DNA of 64,000 bases. It comes from Xanthobacter autotrophicus. Its GTDB lineage: Bacteria > Pseudomonadota > Alphaproteobacteria > Rhizobiales > Xanthobacteraceae. The notes beneath the pieces are model-generated. The model was not told the DNA's origin, did no database searches, and saw only the letters and a list, made by a program, of their open reading frames with translations. Each line of letters opens with the position of its first letter. The first letter of the stretch is position 1. Where the stretch lies: the NCBI RefSeq assembly GCF_043194295.1, contig NZ_JBAFVK010000009.1, one strand, 5' to 3'. Both the position numbers and the translations under genes were made by a program. Positions 41,431 to 49,434 of the stretch are shown piece by piece.

Positions 41431-42417
41431 ATGACGGCACGGCACGAGGACGACGAGAAGCTTGCGCAGGGTGTCGCCAAAGGTGAGCGGGCGGCGCTGG
41501 CGCGGGCCATCACCCTCGTCGAATCGCGCCGCACCGATCACCGCCGGCGGGCGCAGGTGCTGCTGCAATCCCTGCTGCCGCGCACCGGCGGCGCCTTCCG
41601 GGTCGGCATCACCGGGGTGCCGGGGGTGGGCAAGTCCACCACCATCGACGCGCTTGGAACCTATCTGACCCAGCAGGGCCACAAGGTGGCGGTGCTGGCG
41701 GTGGACCCCTCCTCCACTCGCACCGGCGGTTCCATCCTGGGCGACAAGACCCGCATGTCCCGCCTTGCGGTGGACCCCAACGCCTTCATCCGTCCCTCGC
41801 CCTCCAGTGGCACGCTCGGTGGCATCGCGGCCAAGACGCGTGAAACCATGCTGCTGTGCGAGGCCGCCGGCTTCGACGTGGTGCTGGTGGAAACCGTGGG
41901 CGTCGGCCAGTCCGAGACCGCGGTGGCCGATCTCACCGACACCTTCCTGGTGCTGATGCTGCCGGGAGCCGGCGACGAATTGCAGGGCATCAAGAAGGGC
42001 GTGCTGGAGCTGGCCGACATCGTGGCCGTGAACAAGGCGGACGGCGACAACATCACCCGCGCCCGCGCCGCCGCCGGCGAATATCGCACCGCCCTGCACC
42101 TGCTGGGCGCCCGCCTGCCCCATTGGTCGCCGCCGGTGCTGACCTATTCGGCGCTCACCGGGGCCGGCATTCCCGAGGTGTGGGAACAGGTGCGGCTGCA
42201 TCGGACCAAGTGCGAGGCGGCGGGCACCTTCGCCGCCACCCGCCGGGCCCAGCAGGTGCGCTGGATGTGGACCCTGCTCAATGAGCGCCTCGCCGAAAGG
42301 GTCACCCACGACCCGGCAGTGAAGGCCCGCCTGCCCGCGCTGGAGCAGGAGGTGGCCGCCGGAACCCTCGCCCCGGCGCTGGCGGCGGCGGAGATCGCCG
42401 GCCTCATCGGGTTGTGA
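41431..42417 (+). CDS. meaB: Methylmalonyl-CoA mutase-associated GTPase MeaB
   Basis: A 328-residue G3E GTPase. GVPGVGKSTTIDAL is the P-loop (about residue 57), VLAVDPSSTRTGGSILGDKTRM the switch region and VNKADGD the guanine-specificity motif; ETVGVGQSE and the arm with AEYRTALHLL also fit. MeaB protects and loads B12 in methylmalonyl-CoA mutase. The mutase is not in the window. A pyroglutamyl-peptidase gene follows after 9 bases. Confidence 0.94.
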   Translation: MTARHEDDEKLAQGVAKGERAALARAITLVESRRTDHRRRAQVLLQSLLPRTGGAFRVGITGVPGVGKSTTIDALGTYLTQQGHKVAVLAVDPSSTRTGGSILGDKTRMSRLAVDPNAFIRPSPSSGTLGGIAAKTRETMLLCEAAGFDVVLVETVGVGQSETAVADLTDTFLVLMLPGAGDELQGIKKGVLELADIVAVNKADGDNITRARAAAGEYRTALHLLGARLPHWSPPVLTYSALTGAGIPEVWEQVRLHRTKCEAAGTFAATRRAQQVRWMWTLLNERLAERVTHDPAVKARLPALEQEVAAGTLAPALAAAEIAGLIGL

Positions 42418-42426
42418 GGGCCCGCC

Positions 42427-43113
42427 GTGGCGCGCCCGCTCCGCATTCTGGTGACGGCGTTCGGGCCGTTTGCGGGCGTGCCGGTGAACCCCTCGCAGCG
42501 CGCCGCCATGGACCTGCTGCGGCTGAAGCGCCCGGCGCTCTCCGGCGTGGAGATCACACTCAGTATCCTGCCCACGCGCTGGGATGAGCTGCCACGCCTG
42601 GACGCGCTGCTGCGGGAGCGGGCGTTCGACGCCGTGCTGCTGCTGGGCGTCGCCAGCCGGCGCCGGCGGGTTTGCCTTGAAACCCGTGCGGTGAATGCGG
42701 CCCGCGACTTCCCGGATGCGGCCGGCCGGCATCCCCCGGAGCGGCGCCTTATGACCCAGCAGGCGGATGTCCTCGCCTCCACGGCCCCGGCGCTGGCGTG
42801 GGTGGCGGCCCTGCGGCGCGCGGGCATCGCCGCCTCGGCGTCCCTCGACGCCGGCCGCTATCTTTGCAACGCCGCCTATTTCCACGCGCTCGCGGCCACG
42901 CATGGGCAATTGCGGGGAAACGGCGCCGTGGCGCCGGTTCTCTTCATTCACCTGCCCGGACGTTCCGGGGTTCCGCGCAGCGCCTCCCGCTCCGGCCTCG
43001 CGCGGGCGCTTTGCGGCCTGCTCGTCGCGCTGGTCGCGGAAGCGCGGCGCCGCAATGCCATCGACCGCCGGCTGCGACCGGAACACGGAGGGTCCGGCGC
43101 AAGCCCCGCCTGA
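42427..43113 (+). CDS. Pyroglutamyl-peptidase I-like protein (peptidase C15)
   Basis: A 228-residue cysteine peptidase of family C15, which removes N-terminal pyroglutamate. ILVTAFGPFAGVPVNPSQ is the usual N-terminus; Glu85 (CLETRAVN), Cys147 (LDAGRYLCNAAYFHAL) and His175 (FIHLPG) are the catalytic residues and all are present. It starts with GTG at 42427. Downstream of meaB. The first helices are shorter than in classical Pcp, so substrate preference could differ. Confidence 0.85.
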   Translation: MARPLRILVTAFGPFAGVPVNPSQRAAMDLLRLKRPALSGVEITLSILPTRWDELPRLDALLRERAFDAVLLLGVASRRRRVCLETRAVNAARDFPDAAGRHPPERRLMTQQADVLASTAPALAWVAALRRAGIAASASLDAGRYLCNAAYFHALAATHGQLRGNGAVAPVLFIHLPGRSGVPRSASRSGLARALCGLLVALVAEARRRNAIDRRLRPEHGGSGASPA

Positions 43114-43131
43114 CCGCGACCGACAGGCTGT

Positions 43132-44421
43132 TCAGGCGCGCTGAATCTCGATCCGGTCGCGGCCGCGCTTCTTGGCCCGGTAAAGGGCCTCGTCGGCTTG
43201 CCGCATGGCCGAGGCGATATCCACGTCGCTCGCCGTCTTCACCGCGCAGATGCCCATGCTCACCGTGAGCCGGCTGAGATCGGGATGCACCTGGGCCCAC
43301 GGCTCCATGCGCACCGAGCGGCGGATGCCCTGGCCGATCGCCAGCGCCTCCTCGGCGGTGGCGTTGGGCAGGAGAATGGCGAATTCCTCACCGCCGTGGC
43401 GGGCGGCAAGGTCGTCGGCCCGGGTCACGGCGCTGCGCACGGCCGCAGCGATGCGCCGCAGGCACTCGTCGCCGGCGGCGTGCCCGAACCGGTCGTTGAC
43501 CGCCTTGAAGTGGTCGAGATCGATGATGACCACCGCCAGGGGCGTGCCCGTCTCGCCGCACGCCTGCCAGGCCCCGGCGATGGCCTTTTCGAACCCGCGC
43601 CGGTTGGCAAGGCCGGTAAGCACGTCTGTGGCGGCGATGGCGGACAGCTCCGCCAGGGCGCGTTCCAGCGCAGCCTGCTGGCGCTTCAGCTCGGTGATGT
43701 CGGAGTGGGTGAAGTAACCGATGCCGGAGGCCGTGCGCCGGGCGATGACGCGGCGCCAGCGGCCCCCGGGCAGTTCCACCTCGAACGGCGCGCCGACGAA
43801 ATGCAGGCTGTCCTGCACGAAGCCGTCGGACCAGCGTTCCGGCTGGTTGACCTTGGCCCAGGCGTCACGCACCACGTCCTGGAGCGTGGCCCCGATGACC
43901 GAATGGCCTTCCGGAACATCATAAAGAATGCGGAACTCGTCATTGGTGGCGATGATGCGGTCATTCTGATCAAGCACCATGGCTCCGTCGGCGATATGGT
44001 CAAGCAGGTCGATGGGAAAACTGTCCCAGCTGCCGGGACGCATATGCTGCGGCTCCTCGTGCAGGTGCTGCCAGACGCGCAGGCGCAGTCCCTCCGGCGT
44101 CGGCAGCGAGGCGACGCGCAGCCGTCGGCCGAGGTGGGTGAAGACGAACGGCCGCGACTGCGCCCTGTGGCGGGCGATGCCCTCCTCCACATAGCGATCC
44201 ATGTGACGACGCTCGTCGCCTTCAAGCCGGCTGTCGTAGAAGCGGCGAAGATTTTCCCGGTAGGGCTCGCCGCAATGAACATGGCCTGCATGCTCGGGAA
44301 AGAAACGCAGGAAGCAGTCGTTCCACACCAGCGTGCGATCGTCCGCGTCAAACAGGCATATCGCGATGTCGATGGAATCGAGCAAACCGCCGATGAAACC
44401 GTACGTCTTTAGATTTGGCAC
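43132..44421 (-). CDS. PAS-domain diguanylate cyclase
   Basis: A 429-residue soluble protein. Two PAS-like domains precede the cyclase: about 8-120 (LLDSIDIAICLFDADDRTLVWND) and about 140-250 (LLDHIADGAMVLDQNDRIIATND). The GGDEF domain (about 265-425) has VLTGLANRRGFE and the active motif RHGGEEF. An RADD inhibitory site lies five residues upstream, so product inhibition by c-di-GMP is likely. No transmembrane helix. Convergent with the peptidase gene, 18 bases away. Confidence 0.93.
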   Translation of the reverse strand: MPNLKTYGFIGGLLDSIDIAICLFDADDRTLVWNDCFLRFFPEHAGHVHCGEPYRENLRRFYDSRLEGDERRHMDRYVEEGIARHRAQSRPFVFTHLGRRLRVASLPTPEGLRLRVWQHLHEEPQHMRPGSWDSFPIDLLDHIADGAMVLDQNDRIIATNDEFRILYDVPEGHSVIGATLQDVVRDAWAKVNQPERWSDGFVQDSLHFVGAPFEVELPGGRWRRVIARRTASGIGYFTHSDITELKRQQAALERALAELSAIAATDVLTGLANRRGFEKAIAGAWQACGETGTPLAVVIIDLDHFKAVNDRFGHAAGDECLRRIAAAVRSAVTRADDLAARHGGEEFAILLPNATAEEALAIGQGIRRSVRMEPWAQVHPDLSRLTVSMGICAVKTASDVDIASAMRQADEALYRAKKRGRDRIEIQRA

Positions 44422-44659
44422 CCGACCCGTCCTGTTCGCCGCCTTCTATCCCGGGACATATGGTCCGAAGGTCACATCCCTTAGGGCCACCCAAACCGAA
44501 CGTACGGTCAAGGTGTTCGTGTCAAGGTACTATGGTGATCTGCGCACGCAACTTGCCGAGCGCAGACGCATCCATTTGCCCGATGGGCCCGCATCAGCTT
44601 TCATCCGTCAAACTCCAGCCGTATAGGCAGGGACGCCGCGCGCCAGCGAAAGTTCCCCC

Positions 44660-45583
44660 GTGACCATCTACCTGCCCATCGCCGAGCTTCCGATCGCCAT
44701 CTTCACCGTCTTCGCAATGGGGCTGGCGGTGGGCTTCATCTCGGGCATGTTCGGCGTCGGCGGCGGCTTCCTGATGACGCCACTCCTCATCTTCACCGGC
44801 GTGCCGCCAGCGGTGGCGGTGGCGAGCGTGTCGCCCTACATGGCCGCCTCATCGTTTTCCGGCGCCCTTTCCTACTGGCGCAAGGGCATGATGGACCTGC
44901 CCCTCGCCGGCGTGCTGCTGACCGGGGGCCTGGCCGGAACCCTGGCCGGCGTGCTCCTGTTCCTGTGGCTGCGGATGATCGGCCAGGTGGACCTTGCCAT
45001 CCGCATTTCCTACACGCTGCTGCTTGGCGCCATCGGCTCGCTCATGCTGGTGGAGAGCCTGAAGGCGATGGTGCGGATGCGGCAGGGCCTGCCGCCCACG
45101 GTGCGGCGCCCCGGTACCCGGGCCTGGTTCATGCGGCTGCCGCTGAAGATGCGGTTCCGCCGCTCACGCATCTATGTGTCGGCGCTGCCGGTGATCGGCA
45201 TCGGCTTCATCATCGGCCTGCTCGGGGCGGTCCTCGGCGTGGGCGGCGGCTTCATCCTGGTTCCCGCCCTCATCTATTTGCTGCGGGTGCCGACCCAGAC
45301 CTCGGTGGGCACATCGCTGGTGTTGACCCTCGTGACCATGGCAGCGGCGACCGTGCTCCATGCCGAGGCCAACGGCACCGTGGATGCGGTGCTGGCCTTC
45401 GTGCTGATGGTGGGCGGAACCATGGGCGCCCAGTTCGGCGCGCGGACCGGCCAGACCCTGAAGGCGGAACACCTGCGCTTCCTTCTCGGCATCCTGGTCC
45501 TTTCGGTGGCGGTGCGCGTCGCCGTCGATCTCGTCAGCCGGCCGGCGGACACCTTCGCCATCACTCAGGAGGCGCAGCCGTGA
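44660..45583 (+). CDS. TauE/SafE family membrane permease
   Basis: A 307-residue polytopic membrane protein with two repeats: ISGMFGVGGGFLMTPLLIF (about 28-46) and LLGAVLGVGGGFILVPALIY (about 190-208), the internal duplication of the TauE/SafE anion exporters. GTG start at 44660. Its stop overlaps the next gene by 4 bases (GTGA). Family members move sulfite, sulfonates or other anions; here substrate unknown. Upstream 44422-44659 separates it from the divergent cyclase gene. Confidence 0.9.
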   Translation: MTIYLPIAELPIAIFTVFAMGLAVGFISGMFGVGGGFLMTPLLIFTGVPPAVAVASVSPYMAASSFSGALSYWRKGMMDLPLAGVLLTGGLAGTLAGVLLFLWLRMIGQVDLAIRISYTLLLGAIGSLMLVESLKAMVRMRQGLPPTVRRPGTRAWFMRLPLKMRFRRSRIYVSALPVIGIGFIIGLLGAVLGVGGGFILVPALIYLLRVPTQTSVGTSLVLTLVTMAAATVLHAEANGTVDAVLAFVLMVGGTMGAQFGARTGQTLKAEHLRFLLGILVLSVAVRVAVDLVSRPADTFAITQEAQP

Positions 45584-46350
45584 AGACATGGAGCGGCGCG
45601 GCGCTTCTCGTCCTGCTGAGCGCGTTTGCCGTGATGCCGGCGCGGGCCGACCGGCTGGTGGTGTCGGTCTCGCAGCCCCAGGTGCGGATCACGTCGAGCT
45701 TCACCGGCGCGGAGCTGGTGGTTTTCGGCGTGGCCGAGGCCCGGAATGGCGATGATGGCGCCATCGATGTGGTGGTGACCGTGCGCGGGCCGGGTGAGAG
45801 CTTCACCACCTGGCGCAAGTCGCGGGTGCTCGGCCTGTGGGTCAATTCGGACAGCCGCACCTTCGTGGAGGCCCCGGCATTCCTCGCCGTGCTCTCCAGC
45901 CGACCCACCACCCAGATCGCCAGCCCGGAAACGCTGCGGGTCGAGCAGATCGGCCTCAACTACAACATCCTGGTCCAGCGCGTGGGACCGGACTTTGCGG
46001 ATGTGGTGCCAAGCGACCCCTTCCGCACCGCCTTCCTGCGGATCCAGACCGCCCAAGGCGTCTATCGCGAAGACCCTCAGGGCGTCGCCTTCCTCGCGCC
46101 GCGCGTTTTTCGCGCGGAAGTGGGCATTCCGGGGACGGCACCGCTGGGGCGCTACACGGTCGCGGTCAAGGTCTTCCAAAACGGGACTGTTTCCGCTACG
46201 GAACTTTCCAGTTTCGATGTGAACAAAACCGGTTTCGAGCAAAAAATCGCAGAATTCTCCCAGAGCGATGGTTGGTTGTACGGTCTCGCGGTTGCATTGG
46301 GTAGTCTCGTGGTGGGCTTTGTCGGCAACCTGTTGTTCCGTCGCGACTGA
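45580..46350 (+). CDS. TIGR02186/Alph_Pro_TM family membrane-anchored protein
   Basis: A 256-residue protein with a cleavable signal (LLVLLSAFAVMPARA-DRL), an extracytoplasmic beta-rich domain (VVSVSQPQVRITSSFTGAEL, DVVVTVRGPGESFTTWRKSR, RVGPDFADVVPSDPFRTAFL) and a C-terminal helix (about 230-250) ending in FRRD. This arrangement is the alphaproteobacterial PF09608 family, known to sit beside TauE/SafE permeases. Function unknown. GTG start at 45580 overlaps the permease stop, so the two probably act together. Confidence 0.85.
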   Translation: MKTWSGAALLVLLSAFAVMPARADRLVVSVSQPQVRITSSFTGAELVVFGVAEARNGDDGAIDVVVTVRGPGESFTTWRKSRVLGLWVNSDSRTFVEAPAFLAVLSSRPTTQIASPETLRVEQIGLNYNILVQRVGPDFADVVPSDPFRTAFLRIQTAQGVYREDPQGVAFLAPRVFRAEVGIPGTAPLGRYTVAVKVFQNGTVSATELSSFDVNKTGFEQKIAEFSQSDGWLYGLAVALGSLVVGFVGNLLFRRD

Positions 46351-46857
46351 AGACCGCTCGGGAGTGCGGGAGCGCAACCCGCGCTACAACCATTCATTTA
46401 GCAATATGCGCGGACGCGGTTACCGATAACGGGCTTTGTCGGCCGCCGTCTCATTTTTTTCTTGAAACTGCTTTTTTCCAAGGTCACACAAGAGCAAGTG
46501 TCACATCACGAATAAGCTACCTCCAGCCCGATTGGCCGGATCGGACCGATTCAATGTGGCTTCAGAGCATCAAGCTTCGGGTGCCAAGCCCTGACCGGCG
46601 CCCGTAGGGGACGGGGTGGCGCTTCATGCGCCGCCCCGGAACCCCGCGCCTCGATCCTGATCGAAAGGCGCCGCGCGCGTTCCTCGGCCTTCTGCGGCCT
46701 TCTGCGCCGAAAGTTAGCCCCGATGCCGGCGGAACCCTGCATGTGGCAACTTCCCTCTTCCTGCCGTTCCGCATAGACACGACAGGGCAGGGCAAGGTCG
46801 CTGCGAGCAAGACGACTTCGAGCACCATGGCTCGGAGAGAGCCTGGGGGAGGGACGC
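46351..46857. other. 507-base intergenic region without a supported gene
   Basis: The left half (46390-46560) is AT-richer than average, with T-runs at 46454-46460 and 46472-46477. At 46613-46637 a 10-bp stem GGGGTGGCGC / GCGCCGCCCC with loop TTCAT can form, without a T-run on either strand. Open frames here are short and lack ribosome sites. It probably contains the promoter of the enoyl-CoA hydratase gene. Confidence 0.5.
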
Positions 46858-47640
46858 GTGGCTGGCAGCATCGCCATTTCCGTCGAGGGCGGCATCGCCC
46901 GCCTTGTGCTGACCAATCCGGAGCGGCGCAACGCCATTTCCAGCACCATGTGGCGGGCCCTGATCGCCTTCGCGCAGGAGGCCGCCCATCGCAGCGACAT
47001 CCGGGTTGCGGTGCTGCGCGGCGAGGGTGACCTCGCCTTTTCCGGTGGCGCCGACATATCGGACTTCGACACCGCCCGCTCCGACGCCTCCGGCGCGCAG
47101 AGCTATGACGACCTGGTGGAGTTGGCCTGCTCGGCCATCGAGGGACTGGCCTGTCCCACCATCGCCCTGGTGAAGGGGGCCTGCGTGGGGGCCGGCGCGG
47201 CGCTGGCGGCGAGTTGCGACATGCGGATCGCCGCCGATGACGCCTTCTTCGCCATTCCGGCTGCCCGCCTGGGCCTTGGATACGATCCGCGCGGCATGGC
47301 GCGGGCCCTTAGGGTGTTTGGCAGCCAGGGCGCACGCCACCTGTTCTTCACTGCAGAACGGCTGACCGCGGCGCGCGCGCATGCCATCGGCGCGGTGGAC
47401 GTGCTCATTCCCGCCGCCGAGGCGGAAGCCACGGCCGAACGCACACTCCATCGCATTGCGGAGAACGCGCCGCTGACCCTGAAAGCCGCCAAGCTCGCCA
47501 TCCGCGCCGCCGAGACGGGGGCGCAGGCGCTGCTGGGCGAGGCCCGCCGTGCCACGGCCGCAGCCAATGCCAGCGCCGATTATCGCGAAGGCCGACTGGC
47601 CTTCGCCGAGAAGCGCGCGCCGCGCTTCTCCGGAAGCTGA
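46858..47640 (+). CDS. Enoyl-CoA hydratase/isomerase family protein
   Basis: A 260-residue crotonase-fold protein. IRVAVLRGEGDLAFSGGADISDF forms the first half of the oxyanion hole, and ALVKGACVGAGAALAASCDMRIAADDAFF the second; the catalytic-loop position reads IPAARLGLGYDPRG, with Leu/Tyr where hydratases have Glu, so it may not be a classical hydratase. GTG start at 46858 preceded by GGGGGAGGG. Not in an operon with other fatty-acid genes. Confidence 0.85.
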   Translation: MAGSIAISVEGGIARLVLTNPERRNAISSTMWRALIAFAQEAAHRSDIRVAVLRGEGDLAFSGGADISDFDTARSDASGAQSYDDLVELACSAIEGLACPTIALVKGACVGAGAALAASCDMRIAADDAFFAIPAARLGLGYDPRGMARALRVFGSQGARHLFFTAERLTAARAHAIGAVDVLIPAAEAEATAERTLHRIAENAPLTLKAAKLAIRAAETGAQALLGEARRATAAANASADYREGRLAFAEKRAPRFSGS

Positions 47641-47691
47641 GGGCGGCGCCCGGAAGCGGGCGCCTTGCCTGAATTGGCCGCGTGCCTTCCG

Positions 47692-48057
47692 CTATTTGCC
47701 CTGGGCCTTGAGGCGCTTGTTGCAAGCGCTCCAGAACTGAGGCCACTTCTGGCCGGCGGGTAGCTTCCCGGCCGCCTTGGCGGCACGCCACTCCGCCCCG
47801 CAGGTCGTCTGTCGCTGGTGCGCGGCGGTCTGGGCAGGAGTGGTCGCCTTGGGGGCAGCCGGCTTCGTGGCCGAGGGCGCCGAAGGGGTGGGCGCGGCAG
47901 TGGTGGTTGCCGGCGCGACCGTCCCCGGCTTGGGCGCCGGAGCGTTGGCCGCAGGGGCGGTCTGGGTCGGTGGCGTTGCGGTGGCCTGGGCGAGGGCGGC
48001 GGATGCCGGAAGCGTTGCGGCCAGGGCAACGCAGAAGAACGCGATGCGCAACGACAT
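47692..48057 (-). CDS. Secreted Ala/Pro/Thr-rich protein of unknown function
   Basis: A 121-residue protein with a signal peptide (IAFFCVALAATLPASAALA-QAT), a central stretch of about 55 residues made of Ala, Pro and Thr, and a conserved C-terminus (TCGAEWRAAKAAGKLPAGQK then WPQFWSACNKRLKAQGK) with two cysteines that may form a disulfide. Similar C-termini occur in many Hyphomicrobiales exported proteins of unknown role. Convergent with the enoyl-CoA hydratase gene. Confidence 0.72.
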   Translation of the reverse strand: MSLRIAFFCVALAATLPASAALAQATATPPTQTAPAANAPAPKPGTVAPATTTAAPTPSAPSATKPAAPKATTPAQTAAHQRQTTCGAEWRAAKAAGKLPAGQKWPQFWSACNKRLKAQGK

Positions 48058-48236
48058 TGCGCGGCCTCCAGAAATGCTGCGCCGGGACGCGCAGGCCTTT
48101 GCGACGTGAAGCCGGAATCGACCTCACCATGAAGATGTAGCACGCCGCACACTTCGGCATAGCGACATTGGGGCAAGACCAGCGGAGCAGCGTTGGACAG
48201 AAGCCCATCACGCGGCTATATGGTCCGCCGCCGTGT

Positions 48237-48311
48237 TGGGGCGTAGCCAAGTGGTAAGGCAGGGGATTTTGATTCCCCCATTCCCTGGTTCGAATCCAGG
48301 CGCCCCAGCCA
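48237..48311 (+). tRNA. tRNA-Gln (anticodon TTG)
   Basis: A 75-base tRNA. The acceptor stem TGGGGCG pairs with CGCCCCA, followed by discriminator G and an encoded CCA. The D-arm (AGCCAAGTGGTAAGGCA), anticodon arm GGGGATTTTGATTCCCC with TTG, and T-arm CCTGG TTCGAAT CCAGG are complete. Confidence 0.96.
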
Positions 48312-48426
48312 TCCGCGGAACCGTAGATGCGGCGGCAGGTTTAGCGGCGCCGTTCCAGGCCCAGGACGGTGCACTCCGCGACGGGCGGCACAGGACCTTG
48401 CCGGCGCACGCTGATATAAACAGCCG

Positions 48427-49419
48427 ATGCCCCGCCCCTACCATCGTGGCGCGCCCTCGGACCATTTCGACGGCACGCGCTTCTTCAACCCGGATCACCC
48501 CTCCACCGACAAGTCCGCGCGCGACCTGATGCGCTGGCGCAAACGGCGCACGGAACGCGGTGCCTGGCCGGCCGTGCCGGCCCTGCCTACGGGCACCGAC
48601 ACGCCCCCGGACGAGGTCACGTCCGGCATCCGGGTGAGCATGGTCGGGCATGCGAGCGTGCTGATCCAGGTGGCGGGGCTCAACATCCTCACCGATCCGG
48701 TCTGGTCCGAGCGCGCGAGCCCGCTGCCCTTCGTCGGGCCGAAGCGGTTCAATCCGCCGGGGATTCCGTTCGAGGCACTGCCGCAGATCCATGCGGTCCT
48801 GCTCAGCCACAACCATTATGACCATCTCGACCTGCCGACCCTCGGCCGGCTGGCGCGGGCGCATCGCCCACGGCTCATCGCCCCCCTTGGCAACGACGCC
48901 ACCATCCGCCGCAAGCTGCCGGACCTGGCCATGGCCACCGGTGACTGGGGGGATCGCTTCGCGTTGAGCGCGGGTGTGGACGCGATCATCCACCCCGCCA
49001 ACCACTGGTCGGCGCGCAGCCTGAAGGATCGCCGTTTCGCCCTGTGGGGCGGGTTCGTGCTGGAAACGCCGGAGGGCGTGATCTATTTCGCCGGCGATAC
49101 GGGCTATGGCACCGGCGAGATCTTCCGCGCGGTGCGCCGCGCCTTCGGGCCGCCGCGCCTCGCCTTCATCCCCATCGGCGCCTACGAGCCGCGCTGGTTC
49201 ATGGCGCCCCAGCACACCAATCCGGACGAGGCCGTCCGCATCCTGGAGGATACCGGGGCGGAGCAGGGCCTCGGCATCCACTGGGGCACCTTCCGCCTCA
49301 CCGACGAGGCGCAGGACGCGCCGAAGCACGCGCTCTCCGAGGCGCTGCATGGCGCCGGCATTGCTCAAGAGCGCTTCCTGGCACTTCATCCCGGCGAGGT
49401 GTGGCGGACACCCAGCTGA
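48427..49419 (+). CDS. MBL-fold metallo-hydrolase (NAPE-PLD/UlaG-like)
   Basis: A 330-residue metallo-beta-lactamase-fold hydrolase. VSMVGHASVLIQVAGLNILTDPVW begins the fold; HNHYDHLDLP is the first metal motif, HPANHWSARS and YFAGDTGYGTG give further ligands, and GIHWGTFRLTDEA the last histidine. The order is that of the N-acylphosphatidylethanolamine phospholipase D-like group. No signal peptide. Substrate unknown. It starts 116 bases after tRNA-Gln. Confidence 0.85.
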   Translation: MPRPYHRGAPSDHFDGTRFFNPDHPSTDKSARDLMRWRKRRTERGAWPAVPALPTGTDTPPDEVTSGIRVSMVGHASVLIQVAGLNILTDPVWSERASPLPFVGPKRFNPPGIPFEALPQIHAVLLSHNHYDHLDLPTLGRLARAHRPRLIAPLGNDATIRRKLPDLAMATGDWGDRFALSAGVDAIIHPANHWSARSLKDRRFALWGGFVLETPEGVIYFAGDTGYGTGEIFRAVRRAFGPPRLAFIPIGAYEPRWFMAPQHTNPDEAVRILEDTGAEQGLGIHWGTFRLTDEAQDAPKHALSEALHGAGIAQERFLALHPGEVWRTPS

Positions 49420-49434
49420 AGCGCGGCCGGCGCT

